This document shows positions 35,526 to 44,802 of a DNA stretch of 64,000 nucleotides, piece after piece. The DNA lies in the NCBI RefSeq assembly GCF_000619945.1, contig NZ_JHVC01000003.1, positions 124,001 through 188,000 of the forward strand, in the 5' to 3' direction. Numbering within the stretch: the stretch's first letter is position 1; every line of letters starts with the position of its first letter. The position numbers were made by a program, and so were the translations under genes. Source of the stretch: Clostridium lundense DSM 17049 (lineage in GTDB: Bacteria > Bacillota > Clostridia > Clostridiales > Clostridiaceae). Below the pieces are notes generated by a model. It had not been told where the DNA came from. It saw nothing but the letters and a program-made list of their open reading frames with translations, and did not search any database.

Positions 35526-36890
35526 TTATATCTGTGCATTGGTATCTTCTTTTCTGTTCCAATCCCATGGCTTTTTCTTTATAATACCATCTGCAAAGGG
35601 GATAAATATTGATGTTATAACCGATACTAAAAGAAGTTGTTGATACCATAATAAAGGTATTACCTGGAATGGAGTTATAGCTCCCTTAGTAAAACTTAAT
35701 AAGATTAACATCTGAGCTCCATAGGGGATAATTCCTTGCATTATACATGAAAAAACGTCTAGTATTGATGCACTTCGTCTAGGGTCTACTTTGTATTTAT
35801 AACACATTTCCTTGGCAATAGGACCATTTATAATTATAGCTACTGTATTGTTAGCAACTGCTGCATCTGTTATAGCTACAAGAGCACCAATACCAAATTC
35901 TGCTGACTTTCTACCCTTTATCATTTTCTGAATCTTGTCTAATAAAAACTGTATTCCTCCAGCTTTTGTAATCATATTTGCAAGCCCACCTGTAAACATG
36001 GATAAAAGGAAAATATCTATCATGCTTAAGAATCCATTAAATATTTCTTTAGTAAATGCCAATATAGTTAAATTTCCATATGATATACCTATTACTCCTG
36101 CAAGAACTATTCCTATAGTTAATACTACAAATACATTCATGCCTGCTAAGGATAAAACCAATACAAATAGATAAGGTATAACTTTTATTATGCTATATTC
36201 ATAGGTTTGCATAGCTGGAGCTACTCCTGGACGACCAAATATCAATAGTAAAATTATAGTTATTATAGCTGCTGGTGCCGCCATATATATATTTACTTTA
36301 AATTTATCTCTCATTTCACAGCCTTGAGTTCTTGTGGCAGCAATTGTGGTATCAGATATTACAGACAAATTGTCTCCAAACATAGCCCCACCCATTACTG
36401 CTGCTAAAGTAAATGGTAAAGACAACCCTGATTTTTGGGCAAGTCCTACAGCAATAGGTCCTACAGCTACTATAGTTCCAACAGAAGTTCCAGTAGAAAT
36501 TGATATAAAACAAGATATTATAAACAATCCTACAGTTATATATTGAGCTGGTATATAGGTAAGCCCTAGATTTACTGTAGAATCTACTCCTCCCATTGCT
36601 TTTGCTACAGATGCAAAAGCACCAGCTAATAAGTAAATTGTGCACATGATAATTATGTCTTGATTGCCACATCCCTCAATTAGTGCATCAAATTTTTCAT
36701 TTATACTACCCTTTAGTATAAAAAACGCACTAATAATACCACAGAATATAGCTACTGGTGCAGGAAGTTGATAAAAGGCCATCTCAACCCCTTGAGCTTG
36801 CAATATTAATCCACTTCCTAGGTAGATAGCTACAAATATCAAAAAAGGTATTAGCGCCTTTCCACTTGAAATTTTCGATTTATCCTCCAT
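35526..36890 (-). CDS. nhaC: NhaC-family sodium-coupled transporter (possibly amino acid/methionine)
   Basis: 454 residues with about eleven or twelve membrane helices. Family motifs include SISTGTSVGTIVAVGPIA and GGAMFGDNLSVISDTTIAATRTQGC, the signature of the NhaC Na+/H+ antiporter family. A subset of this family (MetT-like) transports methionine. Placement directly after methionine gamma-lyase, in the same direction, suggests methionine or another sulfur amino acid here; this is inference. AGGGGGAG precedes the ATG. Confidence 0.88.
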   Translation of the reverse strand: MEDKSKISSGKALIPFLIFVAIYLGSGLILQAQGVEMAFYQLPAPVAIFCGIISAFFILKGSINEKFDALIEGCGNQDIIIMCTIYLLAGAFASVAKAMGGVDSTVNLGLTYIPAQYITVGLFIISCFISISTGTSVGTIVAVGPIAVGLAQKSGLSLPFTLAAVMGGAMFGDNLSVISDTTIAATRTQGCEMRDKFKVNIYMAAPAAIITIILLLIFGRPGVAPAMQTYEYSIIKVIPYLFVLVLSLAGMNVFVVLTIGIVLAGVIGISYGNLTILAFTKEIFNGFLSMIDIFLLSMFTGGLANMITKAGGIQFLLDKIQKMIKGRKSAEFGIGALVAITDAAVANNTVAIIINGPIAKEMCYKYKVDPRRSASILDVFSCIMQGIIPYGAQMLILLSFTKGAITPFQVIPLLWYQQLLLVSVITSIFIPFADGIIKKKPWDWNRKEDTNAQI

Positions 36891-37022
36891 AAATTTTTAC
36901 TCCCCCTATAATTTAATGGCTATTTTTTATATCCCCATTAGCCTTCGAAAAAGTTTTTACTTTATTAAATATATCGTTATGCACTTACTTTTTGTATACT
37001 TATAACCTATATTTTTATAGAG

Positions 37023-38228
37023 TTACTTTACTATTAAGTCTAAAGCTCCCTTTAAATCCTCAATTATATCTTCTGCTGTTTCAAGCCCAACTGATAATCT
37101 AACTAAACCATCACTAATTCCTGCTTCTGCTCTTTCTTCAGGACTGTATGGAGAGTGAGTCATTGATGCTGGATGCTGAATTAATGTTTCTGTATCACCT
37201 AAGCTTACTGCTAAACTAGCTAACTTAACATTGTTCATAACTATTCTTCCTTCTTCAACGCCACCTTTTAACTCAAAGGAAATCATAGCTCCTGGAAGTC
37301 TCATCTGTTTCTTTGCTAATTCATAATATTCAAAACTTTCAAGTCCTGGATAATATACTTTTTTAACTGCTGGATGAGATTCCAAGAACCTTGCTACCTT
37401 CATTGCGTTTTCTGAATGTCTCTGCATTCTAACTTCTAACGTTTTCATACCTCTTATAACCAAATATGCATCAAATGGGCTTATAACTGCTCCAGTCATA
37501 TCCTTTAATCCAAATAATTTAACCTGATTTATAAAATCCTGTTTACCTATAGCAAAACCTGCAAGCACATCTCCATGTCCATTTAGATATTTAGTTGCAG
37601 AATGAACAACTACATCTGCTCCAAGTTCTAAAGGTCTTTGTATATATGGAGTACTAAATGTATTGTCCACAAAAACCATACAGCCCTTAACTTCATGAGC
37701 TATTTTAGAAACAGCTTCAATGTCTGTAACCTTTAAAGTTGGATTTGCTGGAGTTTCCAAATAAACAACTTTAGTATTAGGTCTCATAGCATTTTTAACT
37801 TGCTCTAAATCACTAATGTCTACAAAAGTAACATCTACTCCAAATCTAGTTATACCATGATTCAGTAGTGCAAAAGTACATCCATAAAGTGTATCTGAAG
37901 CAATAACATGGTCTCCTGCTTTTAAGGCTGTCCACAATGCTGAAGATATAGCTCCCATTCCTGAAGATGCTGCAACAGCTGCTTCTCCACCTTCTAATAA
38001 AGCTATTTTTTCTTCAACTTCACTACTGGTTGGATTTCCAAGTCTTGTGTATATATACCCCCCTTCTTCTAATGCAAATCTTCTTCCTCCTTGTTCTGCT
38101 GAGTCAAATATAAATGTAGATGTTTGATATATAGGTGTTGCAAGTGAACCATATTGTTCATCTTTTTTATGTCCTCCATGTATAGCCTTTGTCCCAAATC
38201 CTTTATTAGTCATATACTCTTTATTCAT
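37023..38228 (-). CDS. megL: Methionine gamma-lyase
   Basis: 401 residues, a Cys/Met metabolism PLP enzyme. PLP Lys213 is in HSATKYLNGHGD. Cys117 in LYGCTF matches the Cys that marks true methionine gamma-lyases; the related mccB in this window has Gly there. It splits methionine to methanethiol, 2-oxobutyrate and ammonia. An upstream in-frame start at 38270 exists, but GGGAGATG lies just before the ATG at 38228. It stands behind a sigma-54 promoter. Confidence 0.93.
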   Translation of the reverse strand: MNKEYMTNKGFGTKAIHGGHKKDEQYGSLATPIYQTSTFIFDSAEQGGRRFALEEGGYIYTRLGNPTSSEVEEKIALLEGGEAAVAASSGMGAISSALWTALKAGDHVIASDTLYGCTFALLNHGITRFGVDVTFVDISDLEQVKNAMRPNTKVVYLETPANPTLKVTDIEAVSKIAHEVKGCMVFVDNTFSTPYIQRPLELGADVVVHSATKYLNGHGDVLAGFAIGKQDFINQVKLFGLKDMTGAVISPFDAYLVIRGMKTLEVRMQRHSENAMKVARFLESHPAVKKVYYPGLESFEYYELAKKQMRLPGAMISFELKGGVEEGRIVMNNVKLASLAVSLGDTETLIQHPASMTHSPYSPEERAEAGISDGLVRLSVGLETAEDIIEDLKGALDLIVK

Positions 38229-38293
38229 AACAACATCTCCCTTTAAAAATTTAGTATTTAATGAATTCAAATTTTTTCACTATAATTTTATAA

Positions 38294-38310
38294 AGCAATC
38301 CTCATGCCAA
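38294..38310 (-). promoter_or_regulatory. Sigma-54 (-24/-12) promoter of megL
   Basis: Minus-strand TTGGCATGAGGATTGCT: GG of the -24 element and GC of the -12 element are separated by exactly 10 bases, matching TGGCAN8TTGCW. The predicted start is near 38284, about 56 bases before the megL ATG. Two palindromes farther upstream, AAACGTTT (38442-38449) and GAAATATTTC (38474-38483), are candidate activator sites. Confidence 0.85.
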
Positions 38311-38324
38311 ATACCGAAAAATAC

Positions 38325-38391
38325 TAGGGATAGTTATTTAAAATCTCTGGGACAGTTATCAAACATTGTATTAATGGGGATAGTTATTGAT
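38325..38391. repeat. REP-like repeats, three tandem cores
   Basis: Three same-direction cores: AGGGATAGTTATT (38327), GGGACAGTTATCAAA (38350) and GGGGATAGTTATTGA (38376). They lie between the sigma-54 promoter and the candidate activator sites. Confidence 0.75.
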
Positions 38392-38497
38392 TTTATGATG
38401 AATTTAAAAATGCAAACTACTTAATAGTATAATTTTTATGTAAACGTTTCTAACCATATTACAAATATAAATGGAAATATTTCTATCCACTTGTAAA

Positions 38498-40063
38498 CTA
38501 TCCTTTCCACTTTATACCATACCTGTTTAATTTATTTATTATTGTAGTATGGGACACTCCTAAAGCTTTTGCAGTTTTTCTAAAAGTTTTATTTTTCTTA
38601 AGTGATTTTATTATTGCTTCTTTTTCAGCCATATCCACTACTTCTTTTAACTTTAATTCTTCTTCTTTATCAATATCATTTATTACTTTTGGTGGTTCAT
38701 AAATATCTATCATTAAATGATCTTTTCCTAATAGATCTTGGTTACATAAGTTCATGGCTCTTTCTATTACATTTTCAAGTTCTCTTACATTTCCCGGCCA
38801 ATTGTATTTTAAAAGTTCATTAATAAACTCTAGCTCTGTCCCTAAAACATTCTTATTTAATTTTTTATTCAGCTTGTCTATAAAATGATTAACTAAAATA
38901 GGTATATCTTCTAACCTTTGCCTTAATGGTGGTATAACTATTGGTATTACATTTAATCTATAATATAAATCATCTCTAAATTCACCCTTTTGAACCATTT
39001 CCTCTAAGTTTTTATTGGTAGCGCAAATAATCCTCACATCTACCTTATCTTCTTTATTACTTCCTATTTTTCTAATAACTCCTTCTTGTAATACTCTTAA
39101 AAGCTTTGCCTGTAATAATAATGGTAGTTCCCCTACTTCATCTAAAAATAATGTGCCATTATGTGCTTCTTTAAAAAGCCCTTCTTTTGTAGAAATTGCT
39201 CCAGTAAAGCTTCCTTTTTCATACCCAAACAATTCACTTTCAATAAGATTTTCTGGTAATGCAGCACAATTTATAGGAACAAATTTTTTATCTTTTCTTT
39301 CACTAAGATTATAAATTGCCTTTGCAAATAACTCTTTACCAGTACCGCTTTCTCCTCTCAACATAATTGTAGAATTATTTTTAGCTACTGCTCTAACCAT
39401 TGCTTTTACTCTATCAATAGATGCACTGTTTCCTATAATTTCTTTAAACGCTCCATTGTCTGTGGTAGATACTACATTAGCAATTTCTATAGCCTTTTTC
39501 ATATCTCTTATAGAAGCTACTACACCTATGTTATTATTATTATCATCCTTTACTGGTCTTCCTGTGGTTAAATAGTGACTTTTACCCCTATCATTTTCTA
39601 TATTAACTTCAATGTTATCGTATTTCTCTCCGCTATTTAAAAGCTTTACCATTGGAGCATCTTTTATTACATTTGTTACATCTTCTCCAAGTACATCTTT
39701 TCGAGCATAATAGAATATTTCCTCACAATAACTATTAAAAATTTCAATTTTCAGATTTTTATTTATATACATTATCCCATCGTCCACAGAATCAATAATA
39801 GCTAACAATTTTCTTTCATGTTTCTCATGTTCCAACAGCTCGATGTCTTTTATGTTAACAACTCCATCTATACTGTAAAGACTATTTTTTAATGATATTT
39901 TTTCTCTTTCATTTATATCTTGTATTTTTACACAAACTTTTTTAGGAAATACCTCTAATGATATAATATTTATATTCAACCTATAAATCTCAGCTAGTAT
40001 TTCTGAGGTTATCCCTATTCTATCTTTAGTTATTATTTCAAATCTAAAATATCCTTTTCCCAT
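38498..40063 (-). CDS. TyrR-type sigma-54-dependent transcriptional activator
   Basis: 521 residues. The ACT-like ligand domain is at about 1-75 (FRFEIITKDRIGITSEILAE), PAS at 82-185, the AAA+ domain at 210-440 with Walker A GESGTGKE (237-244), the sigma-54 contact loop GSFTGA (284-289) and Walker B LFLDEV. A Fis-type HTH ends the protein (FRKTAKALGVSHTTIINKLN). It lies directly upstream of the megL promoter in the same direction and is the obvious activator. The ACT domain suggests an amino acid signal, possibly methionine. Confidence 0.94.
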   Translation of the reverse strand: MGKGYFRFEIITKDRIGITSEILAEIYRLNINIISLEVFPKKVCVKIQDINEREKISLKNSLYSIDGVVNIKDIELLEHEKHERKLLAIIDSVDDGIMYINKNLKIEIFNSYCEEIFYYARKDVLGEDVTNVIKDAPMVKLLNSGEKYDNIEVNIENDRGKSHYLTTGRPVKDDNNNNIGVVASIRDMKKAIEIANVVSTTDNGAFKEIIGNSASIDRVKAMVRAVAKNNSTIMLRGESGTGKELFAKAIYNLSERKDKKFVPINCAALPENLIESELFGYEKGSFTGAISTKEGLFKEAHNGTLFLDEVGELPLLLQAKLLRVLQEGVIRKIGSNKEDKVDVRIICATNKNLEEMVQKGEFRDDLYYRLNVIPIVIPPLRQRLEDIPILVNHFIDKLNKKLNKNVLGTELEFINELLKYNWPGNVRELENVIERAMNLCNQDLLGKDHLMIDIYEPPKVINDIDKEEELKLKEVVDMAEKEAIIKSLKKNKTFRKTAKALGVSHTTIINKLNRYGIKWKG

Positions 40064-40194
40064 ACTTCCTCCTATTGTAAAAAGTGTAGCATCGGTTGTA
40101 TTCTCCTACGCTGAATCTCTTAATTCCTTATATCCTCCATCATACTTCCCTTAATATAATTATACCTCATTTTCCATTTATTAGAATCATTTTT

Positions 40195-40407
40195 AGGGAC
40201 AGTTAAGAACTTTTTATTAAAATACATGCTTATCTTCTGAAATAACTCTAACTTAAAATATAAAACATGGGGACGGTTATTGAATCTTTTTAATAAAACA
40301 TGGGTAAATAAAACAGGGACGGTTATCAAACTTTATAAAAAACACTAGACTAAAATAACAAAGTTAATAACTGTCCCCAATTATGAAAAATTGATAACCG
40401 TCCCCAT
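40195..40407. repeat. REP-like repeat cluster, five cores
   Basis: Forward cores at 40195 (AGGGACAGTTAAGAA), 40269 (GGGGACGGTTATTGAA) and 40315 (AGGGACGGTTATCAAA); reverse cores at 40363 (TTAATAACTGTCCCC) and 40391 (TTGATAACCGTCCCC). The 40315-40379 pair is 65 bp. The cluster fills most of the 363-base gap, which has no gene. Confidence 0.85.
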
Positions 40408-40426
40408 ATAAACATTAATATAAACA

Positions 40427-42904
40427 TTAATAATGAAAAGATCTCCAAAAATCCCCTTGAGTATTAATAATATTCGCTATTTCTTTATAAGGTATTTTAA
40501 ATGTTGGAAACCCAGCAGCATATGGTGCAATTTCATAAGGATAAAAATAAATATATAAAGCATCCTCATTTACATAAAAAGGTTGGTCTGCTTTTATTCC
40601 TTTGTATTCACCTGGAAATATATATGAGTATTCCTCATTATTTTTTATTTGATCTCCTATGATTTTACTTAGTACTTTTACATAATCACTGTCCCTTTTA
40701 AACAAATCTTTTAACTCGTAGAACCTTCCACTTACAAGGTCTACATGAGGATAAATTTTACTAGGCATACCATGGGCAGCTCCATAATAATATTGATATC
40801 CATCAATCTCTAAAACCAGTAGCTGCTTTTTAAAAAATTCGATAGAAAAATCTCCTACATAGTTGTAATCAAGTAAAATGTTAGATTCTATTGGTTTAAT
40901 TTGTGATAGTTCTTTTAACTTTTTATTTGCTTCTTCTTCAGCTATCTTATTGTCCATTCCTTTAATCTGTGGATAATATACTAGATAATCTCTGTTAGGT
41001 TTATATTTTCCCTCTATGACTGCATACTTATTATTAAGAGATACAATTTTGTTTTGTTGCCATATAATCATTCCACGTTTATTTAAATAAGATATTCTAA
41101 AATCTATATTGGCTTTAACTACATCATAATCTTCTAATGATAATGTTCCACTGCCATTTACTATAGGTAACATTTTTACTACTTTACCATGTTTATCAAT
41201 GAAAAACGTACTTTTATAATCCCCAGAAGATGCTAAACCATTTCTATAACTTGAAACATCATAGTAAATAAAGTCTGTAAAAATATTTCCATTTAGATCT
41301 GCAATAGCATATTTAGATCCTCTATAGGGCTTATCTGGGACAATGGCTTTTCCAACAGCTATTCGCATTTCCCCTAAATAATTGATGTCATTATATTCAG
41401 GATTTAATATATAATTTCCTCTCTTATCTATAAGACCATATTTATTTATATAATCCTCAGAAGCATCAACTACAGCCCTACCTTGGCTAAAAGCCTGTGC
41501 TTGTGCATATTGTGGAGGTATAATTATTTCTCCTTTTTCATTAATATATCCATATCTATCCTGTGGACCTTTTTGAAAAGCTAAAAGACCGTCCCCAAAA
41601 TTCCCTACAAAATTATAATTATATTTATTTATTAACTGTCCCCAAGTTCCTATAAGTCCAAACTCCCCATCCTTTATCTTAACTACAGCTTTTCCATCCT
41701 TAAAATCACTAGCAGATTCAAATTTAGCAGGAATAACTTCCTTACCACCCTTGTCTAAATATCCATAAGTATATTTTCCACTGTTATCTGAATTTGCAAA
41801 TACAGCTCTTCCTTCCTTAAAATCTGATATATAATTATACGCTTTGCTGGTTATCTCATTTCCTTCTTCATCTATTACCTTAAATCCTTTACTATCTATA
41901 ACAATAGCTCTTCCTTCAGAAAATTTATTAATAGAACTATATTTAGGTTCTACCACATACTTTCCACATTTATTTATTATTCCATAAAGATCCCTTGGTT
42001 GAGCAACAGCAAGACCATTATCTTGAAAATCTTCAGCTGAATTATATTGAAATTTAATGATAACTGTCCCCCTATTATTTATATATCCCCATTTAACTCC
42101 TTTAACAGTTCTAATAGATGCTGGAAATAACTTCATAGATATGCTTTTTAGTTTTAATAATATTTCTTCTTTTAACTTCATTACATCCTCTTTAGATGGA
42201 TATTCATAACCAAGACTTATAGTCACATTTATAGAATCTAATGCTTCACATAGCATTCCTGCCTTAAACTGAGCATCCGCAAGATAGTACCAGTAGAAGG
42301 CTGCCCCTGGCATTTCTTTTACTTTTTGTTTATAGTACTCTACTACTCTTCTAAAATAATAGAGATATACATCTGGGGACGGGGCTAAACCTTTTCCATT
42401 CCATCTATATACTTCAATCTTATATGCATCACCCGTATCATGAACCCATAATGCTATTTCATATATTCCATCCCTGCCATTTACTCCTGGCATGTCTTCC
42501 ACTTCAATTTTACTGTAGTAAATGTTATTAGGAATTATATGTTTAAATCCTTGACGAGTCCATTGTAAAATATCTAATTGAGACCAAATTGATCCCATCT
42601 GCCATCCTATAATTAAGTTATTAATATTTCTAGATGTAATAGGTGCAGCATTTAAATAAGTCACATTATATCCAGTGCCCTTTATATTGTCCATTACGAA
42701 CCAAACTCTTAAATGTTCTTTCAGTACAATAACATAAGTTTCTCCTTGCCACTTATAGGCTGCAATTATTTCTTTAGCTCCATCCCCATCCAAATCTGCC
42801 ATAATCACTGCTGGTCTTTTATAAGGACTTTCTAATTCTATAATCTTTGATCCTGTAGGTAAAAAACTTTGTACAAAGCCGATTAGACTTATTCCATATA
42901 ACAT
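40427..42904 (-). CDS. WG-repeat protein with C-terminal DUF3298-like domain
   Basis: 825 residues. The N-terminus is hydrophobic, followed by an integrin-like ADLDGDGAKEII segment (about 36-47). From about 270 to 560 there are eight or so WG-type beta repeats (for example KWGYINNRGTVIIKFQY, DRYGYINEKGEIIIPPQY). The C-terminal 200 residues resemble DUF3298 (YVNEDALYIYFYPYEIAPYAAG). Probably an envelope protein of unknown function. At least three REP-like cores are read in frame inside it (41587, 41632, 42058), which suggests repeat insertion or sequence exchange within the gene. Confidence 0.82.
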   Translation of the reverse strand: MLYGISLIGFVQSFLPTGSKIIELESPYKRPAVIMADLDGDGAKEIIAAYKWQGETYVIVLKEHLRVWFVMDNIKGTGYNVTYLNAAPITSRNINNLIIGWQMGSIWSQLDILQWTRQGFKHIIPNNIYYSKIEVEDMPGVNGRDGIYEIALWVHDTGDAYKIEVYRWNGKGLAPSPDVYLYYFRRVVEYYKQKVKEMPGAAFYWYYLADAQFKAGMLCEALDSINVTISLGYEYPSKEDVMKLKEEILLKLKSISMKLFPASIRTVKGVKWGYINNRGTVIIKFQYNSAEDFQDNGLAVAQPRDLYGIINKCGKYVVEPKYSSINKFSEGRAIVIDSKGFKVIDEEGNEITSKAYNYISDFKEGRAVFANSDNSGKYTYGYLDKGGKEVIPAKFESASDFKDGKAVVKIKDGEFGLIGTWGQLINKYNYNFVGNFGDGLLAFQKGPQDRYGYINEKGEIIIPPQYAQAQAFSQGRAVVDASEDYINKYGLIDKRGNYILNPEYNDINYLGEMRIAVGKAIVPDKPYRGSKYAIADLNGNIFTDFIYYDVSSYRNGLASSGDYKSTFFIDKHGKVVKMLPIVNGSGTLSLEDYDVVKANIDFRISYLNKRGMIIWQQNKIVSLNNKYAVIEGKYKPNRDYLVYYPQIKGMDNKIAEEEANKKLKELSQIKPIESNILLDYNYVGDFSIEFFKKQLLVLEIDGYQYYYGAAHGMPSKIYPHVDLVSGRFYELKDLFKRDSDYVKVLSKIIGDQIKNNEEYSYIFPGEYKGIKADQPFYVNEDALYIYFYPYEIAPYAAGFPTFKIPYKEIANIINTQGDFWRSFHY

Positions 42905-42953
42905 AATAACAACTTTCCTATATATTACTTCTCCAAATATTATATGAAAAATT

Positions 42954-43145
42954 TAGGGGACGGTTAACATATCTCAGCACTAAAATCAAAATTATGAGAA
43001 CAGTTAAGAACTTTTTATTAGATGGACCAGTTAACATATTTTAATAAATTTATGTTTATGAGATAGTTAATAAATAATTACCAAGTATATGAATAATAAG
43101 GGATAGTTATATAAAATAAGCAATATTCTATATAACTATCCCTAA
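42954..43145. repeat. REP-like repeat cluster, six cores
   Basis: Cores at 42954 (AGGGGACGGTTAACA), 42997 (GAGAACAGTTAAGAA), 43022 (ATGGACCAGTTAACA), 43058 (TGAGATAGTTAATAA) and an inverted pair at 43098/43131 (AGGGATAGTTATATA with TATATAACTATCCCT). Several are degraded, so the family is old as well as dense here. Confidence 0.75.
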
Positions 43146-43149
43146 ATTT

Positions 43150-43762
43150 AAAATCTTATTTTCTAATTTATCACAATAAATATTTATAGCATATCTTGGA
43201 AATTTAGCCAATCCTAGTTTATACTTATTAATATTTTAAGTAAATCGCTGATCACTTACATATAAATCTCATAAACCTCTAAAAATTTCAAGGGTACATG
43301 TATAAAAATTTGTGTTAATATAATTTCTAAACCTTTCTATTTCCTCTTGAACCTGATTATTTTCTGAACCTTTATCCATAAGAGGTGCGATTTTTATATA
43401 AATTTGATCACTTTATTTTTATATTAATACCCAATCCTTTTTAGTGTAGCTAGAATTTCTTTTTTCACATTCATCTACAACTTTCTTATCATATTTTTCT
43501 CTTACTTCCTCTGCATACTTTTTCTTAAATTTTTCTATTTCAGTCATATCAAATGCTTCAAACATTTCACTTTTATTCATTTCCATTCCTCATTCAAATG
43601 AATCCATAGTTTTGTCTACAGATTTAATTATTTTGTCAAGTCTTTTCTTTTTCTCCACCAAAAGTTCCTTATTAACTATTAATATTCTTTTCTTATCAAG
43701 ATCAGGACTATAAAAAATTTATTTAATTTCTTCTAGGCTGAAATGTAATTTTTTAAAAAATA
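43150..43762 (-). pseudogene. Decayed MerR/TipA-type regulator
   Basis: Minus-strand remnants in order: FFKKLHFSLEEIK then stop (end of a MerR HTH); SPDLDKKRILIVNKELLVEK to MDSFE then stop; a segment with MNKSEMFEAFDMTEIEKF and YTKKDWVLI then stop; and, in another frame, IAPLMDKGSENNQVQEEIER with NTNFYTCTLEIFRGL, a stop, DLYVSDQRFT, a stop, and KLGLAKFPRYAINIY. The pieces align in order with a TipA drug-binding (TipAS) domain. At least five stops and one frame change show it is dead. The HTH start is missing where repeat copies begin. Confidence 0.8.
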
Positions 43763-43763
43763 A

Positions 43764-43806
43764 AGACAGCTAACATTCTTATAAATAATGTTAACTGTCC
43801 CCTAAT
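43764..43806. repeat. REP-like inverted pair, 43 bp
   Basis: AAGACAGCTAACATT and AATGTTAACTGTCCCCT form a stem with a 10-base loop. It adjoins the broken 5' end of the TipA relic. Confidence 0.8.
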
Positions 43807-43890
43807 TAAAAAATTAAATAGTGTCTTTCACAAGTAAAATTAATTACACTATTTTAACTACTAAAAAATAGATTTATCGATCAATCTATT

Positions 43891-44589
43891 TTATTCAAAT
43901 GGCTTCATTCCTAAAGAATTATAAACTTCCTCATCGATATCATGAGTAAACTTTAATTTATTATCTTTTTTAAATTTTATCACTTCACTTTTCATATTCT
44001 CTCCATAAACCCCATCTAATTTTCCCAAGTAATATCCTTTCTCTTGCAATGTTCTTTGCACTTCTAATACATCAGCACCTCTATCTCCTGGCTTTAAATT
44101 TCTAAACTTGTTCCAGGAAAGATTATATGGCCCTCCATAAATCACCACCACAGTACCTGACCTAACATACCCATATAACTCCTGTATATCCTTATTAAAC
44201 ATCCTTATGCATCCAAGCGAATCTGGATTACTAATAGTTAAAGGCTTATTTGTTCCGTGTATTCCATATTTACCCCACGGAACATTTAAAGCCATCCATC
44301 TAGTTCCAAACCCCGCACCCCAATTTTCAGCTTTGTATACTATTTTCCATGTCCCATATGGAGATGGGGTTGTTGGCTTTCCTCCAGCTATAGGATATAT
44401 TTTTTCAACTTTTGCAGTATTCTTATTTATTAGATACAGTTTAAATTCAGTTATATCTACTAAAATATGATACTCACTTTTATTTTTTTCTTGTAGTCCC
44501 TTTTTTATTTCTTCAGCTTTTACTTCCATTTTTGAAGATAATATTGATATAGAAAGTACTACTACAAAAAAGCGCTTACTTATCTTCAT
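43891..44589 (-). CDS. L,D-transpeptidase (YkuD) with peptidoglycan-binding domain
   Basis: 232 residues. Signal peptide about 1-25. The YkuD domain spans about 40-152, with His111 in GIHGTNKP and catalytic Cys127 in SLGCIRM. The C-terminal PG_binding_1 domain is at about 165-230 (LKPGDRGADVLEVQRTLQEKG, 21 residues as read, ending LDGVYG). It makes 3-3 crosslinks or anchors proteins in the wall. TGGAGGA precedes the ATG. Monocistronic. Confidence 0.93.
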   Translation of the reverse strand: MKISKRFFVVVLSISILSSKMEVKAEEIKKGLQEKNKSEYHILVDITEFKLYLINKNTAKVEKIYPIAGGKPTTPSPYGTWKIVYKAENWGAGFGTRWMALNVPWGKYGIHGTNKPLTISNPDSLGCIRMFNKDIQELYGYVRSGTVVVIYGGPYNLSWNKFRNLKPGDRGADVLEVQRTLQEKGYYLGKLDGVYGENMKSEVIKFKKDNKLKFTHDIDEEVYNSLGMKPFE

Positions 44590-44685
44590 CTTATATCCTC
44601 CATAACTTTATCAATAATAAAACCATTTCTTAATTATTTTTTCTAGTACTGCTTAATTTATACCAATAAAACAATTTAAAAACAT

Positions 44686-44701
44686 CGGGACAGTTAATAA
44701 C
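44686..44701. repeat. REP-like core upstream of the transposase
   Basis: CGGGACAGTTAATAAC, about 100 bases before the transposase ATG, pointing toward the gene. Confidence 0.8.
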
Positions 44702-44802
44702 TTCTTATAAAAACACAAATTTATTAAGTTCTCTATACCACAGGTAATAATTTCCTGACATATGGCAAGAATACTTAATAAATAATTAAAAGAGGTGATC
44801 TT

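Noticed and set aside
40120..40329. 69-codon minus-strand frame
   Set aside because: Spans several repeat cores and starts within one; no RBS and no domain.
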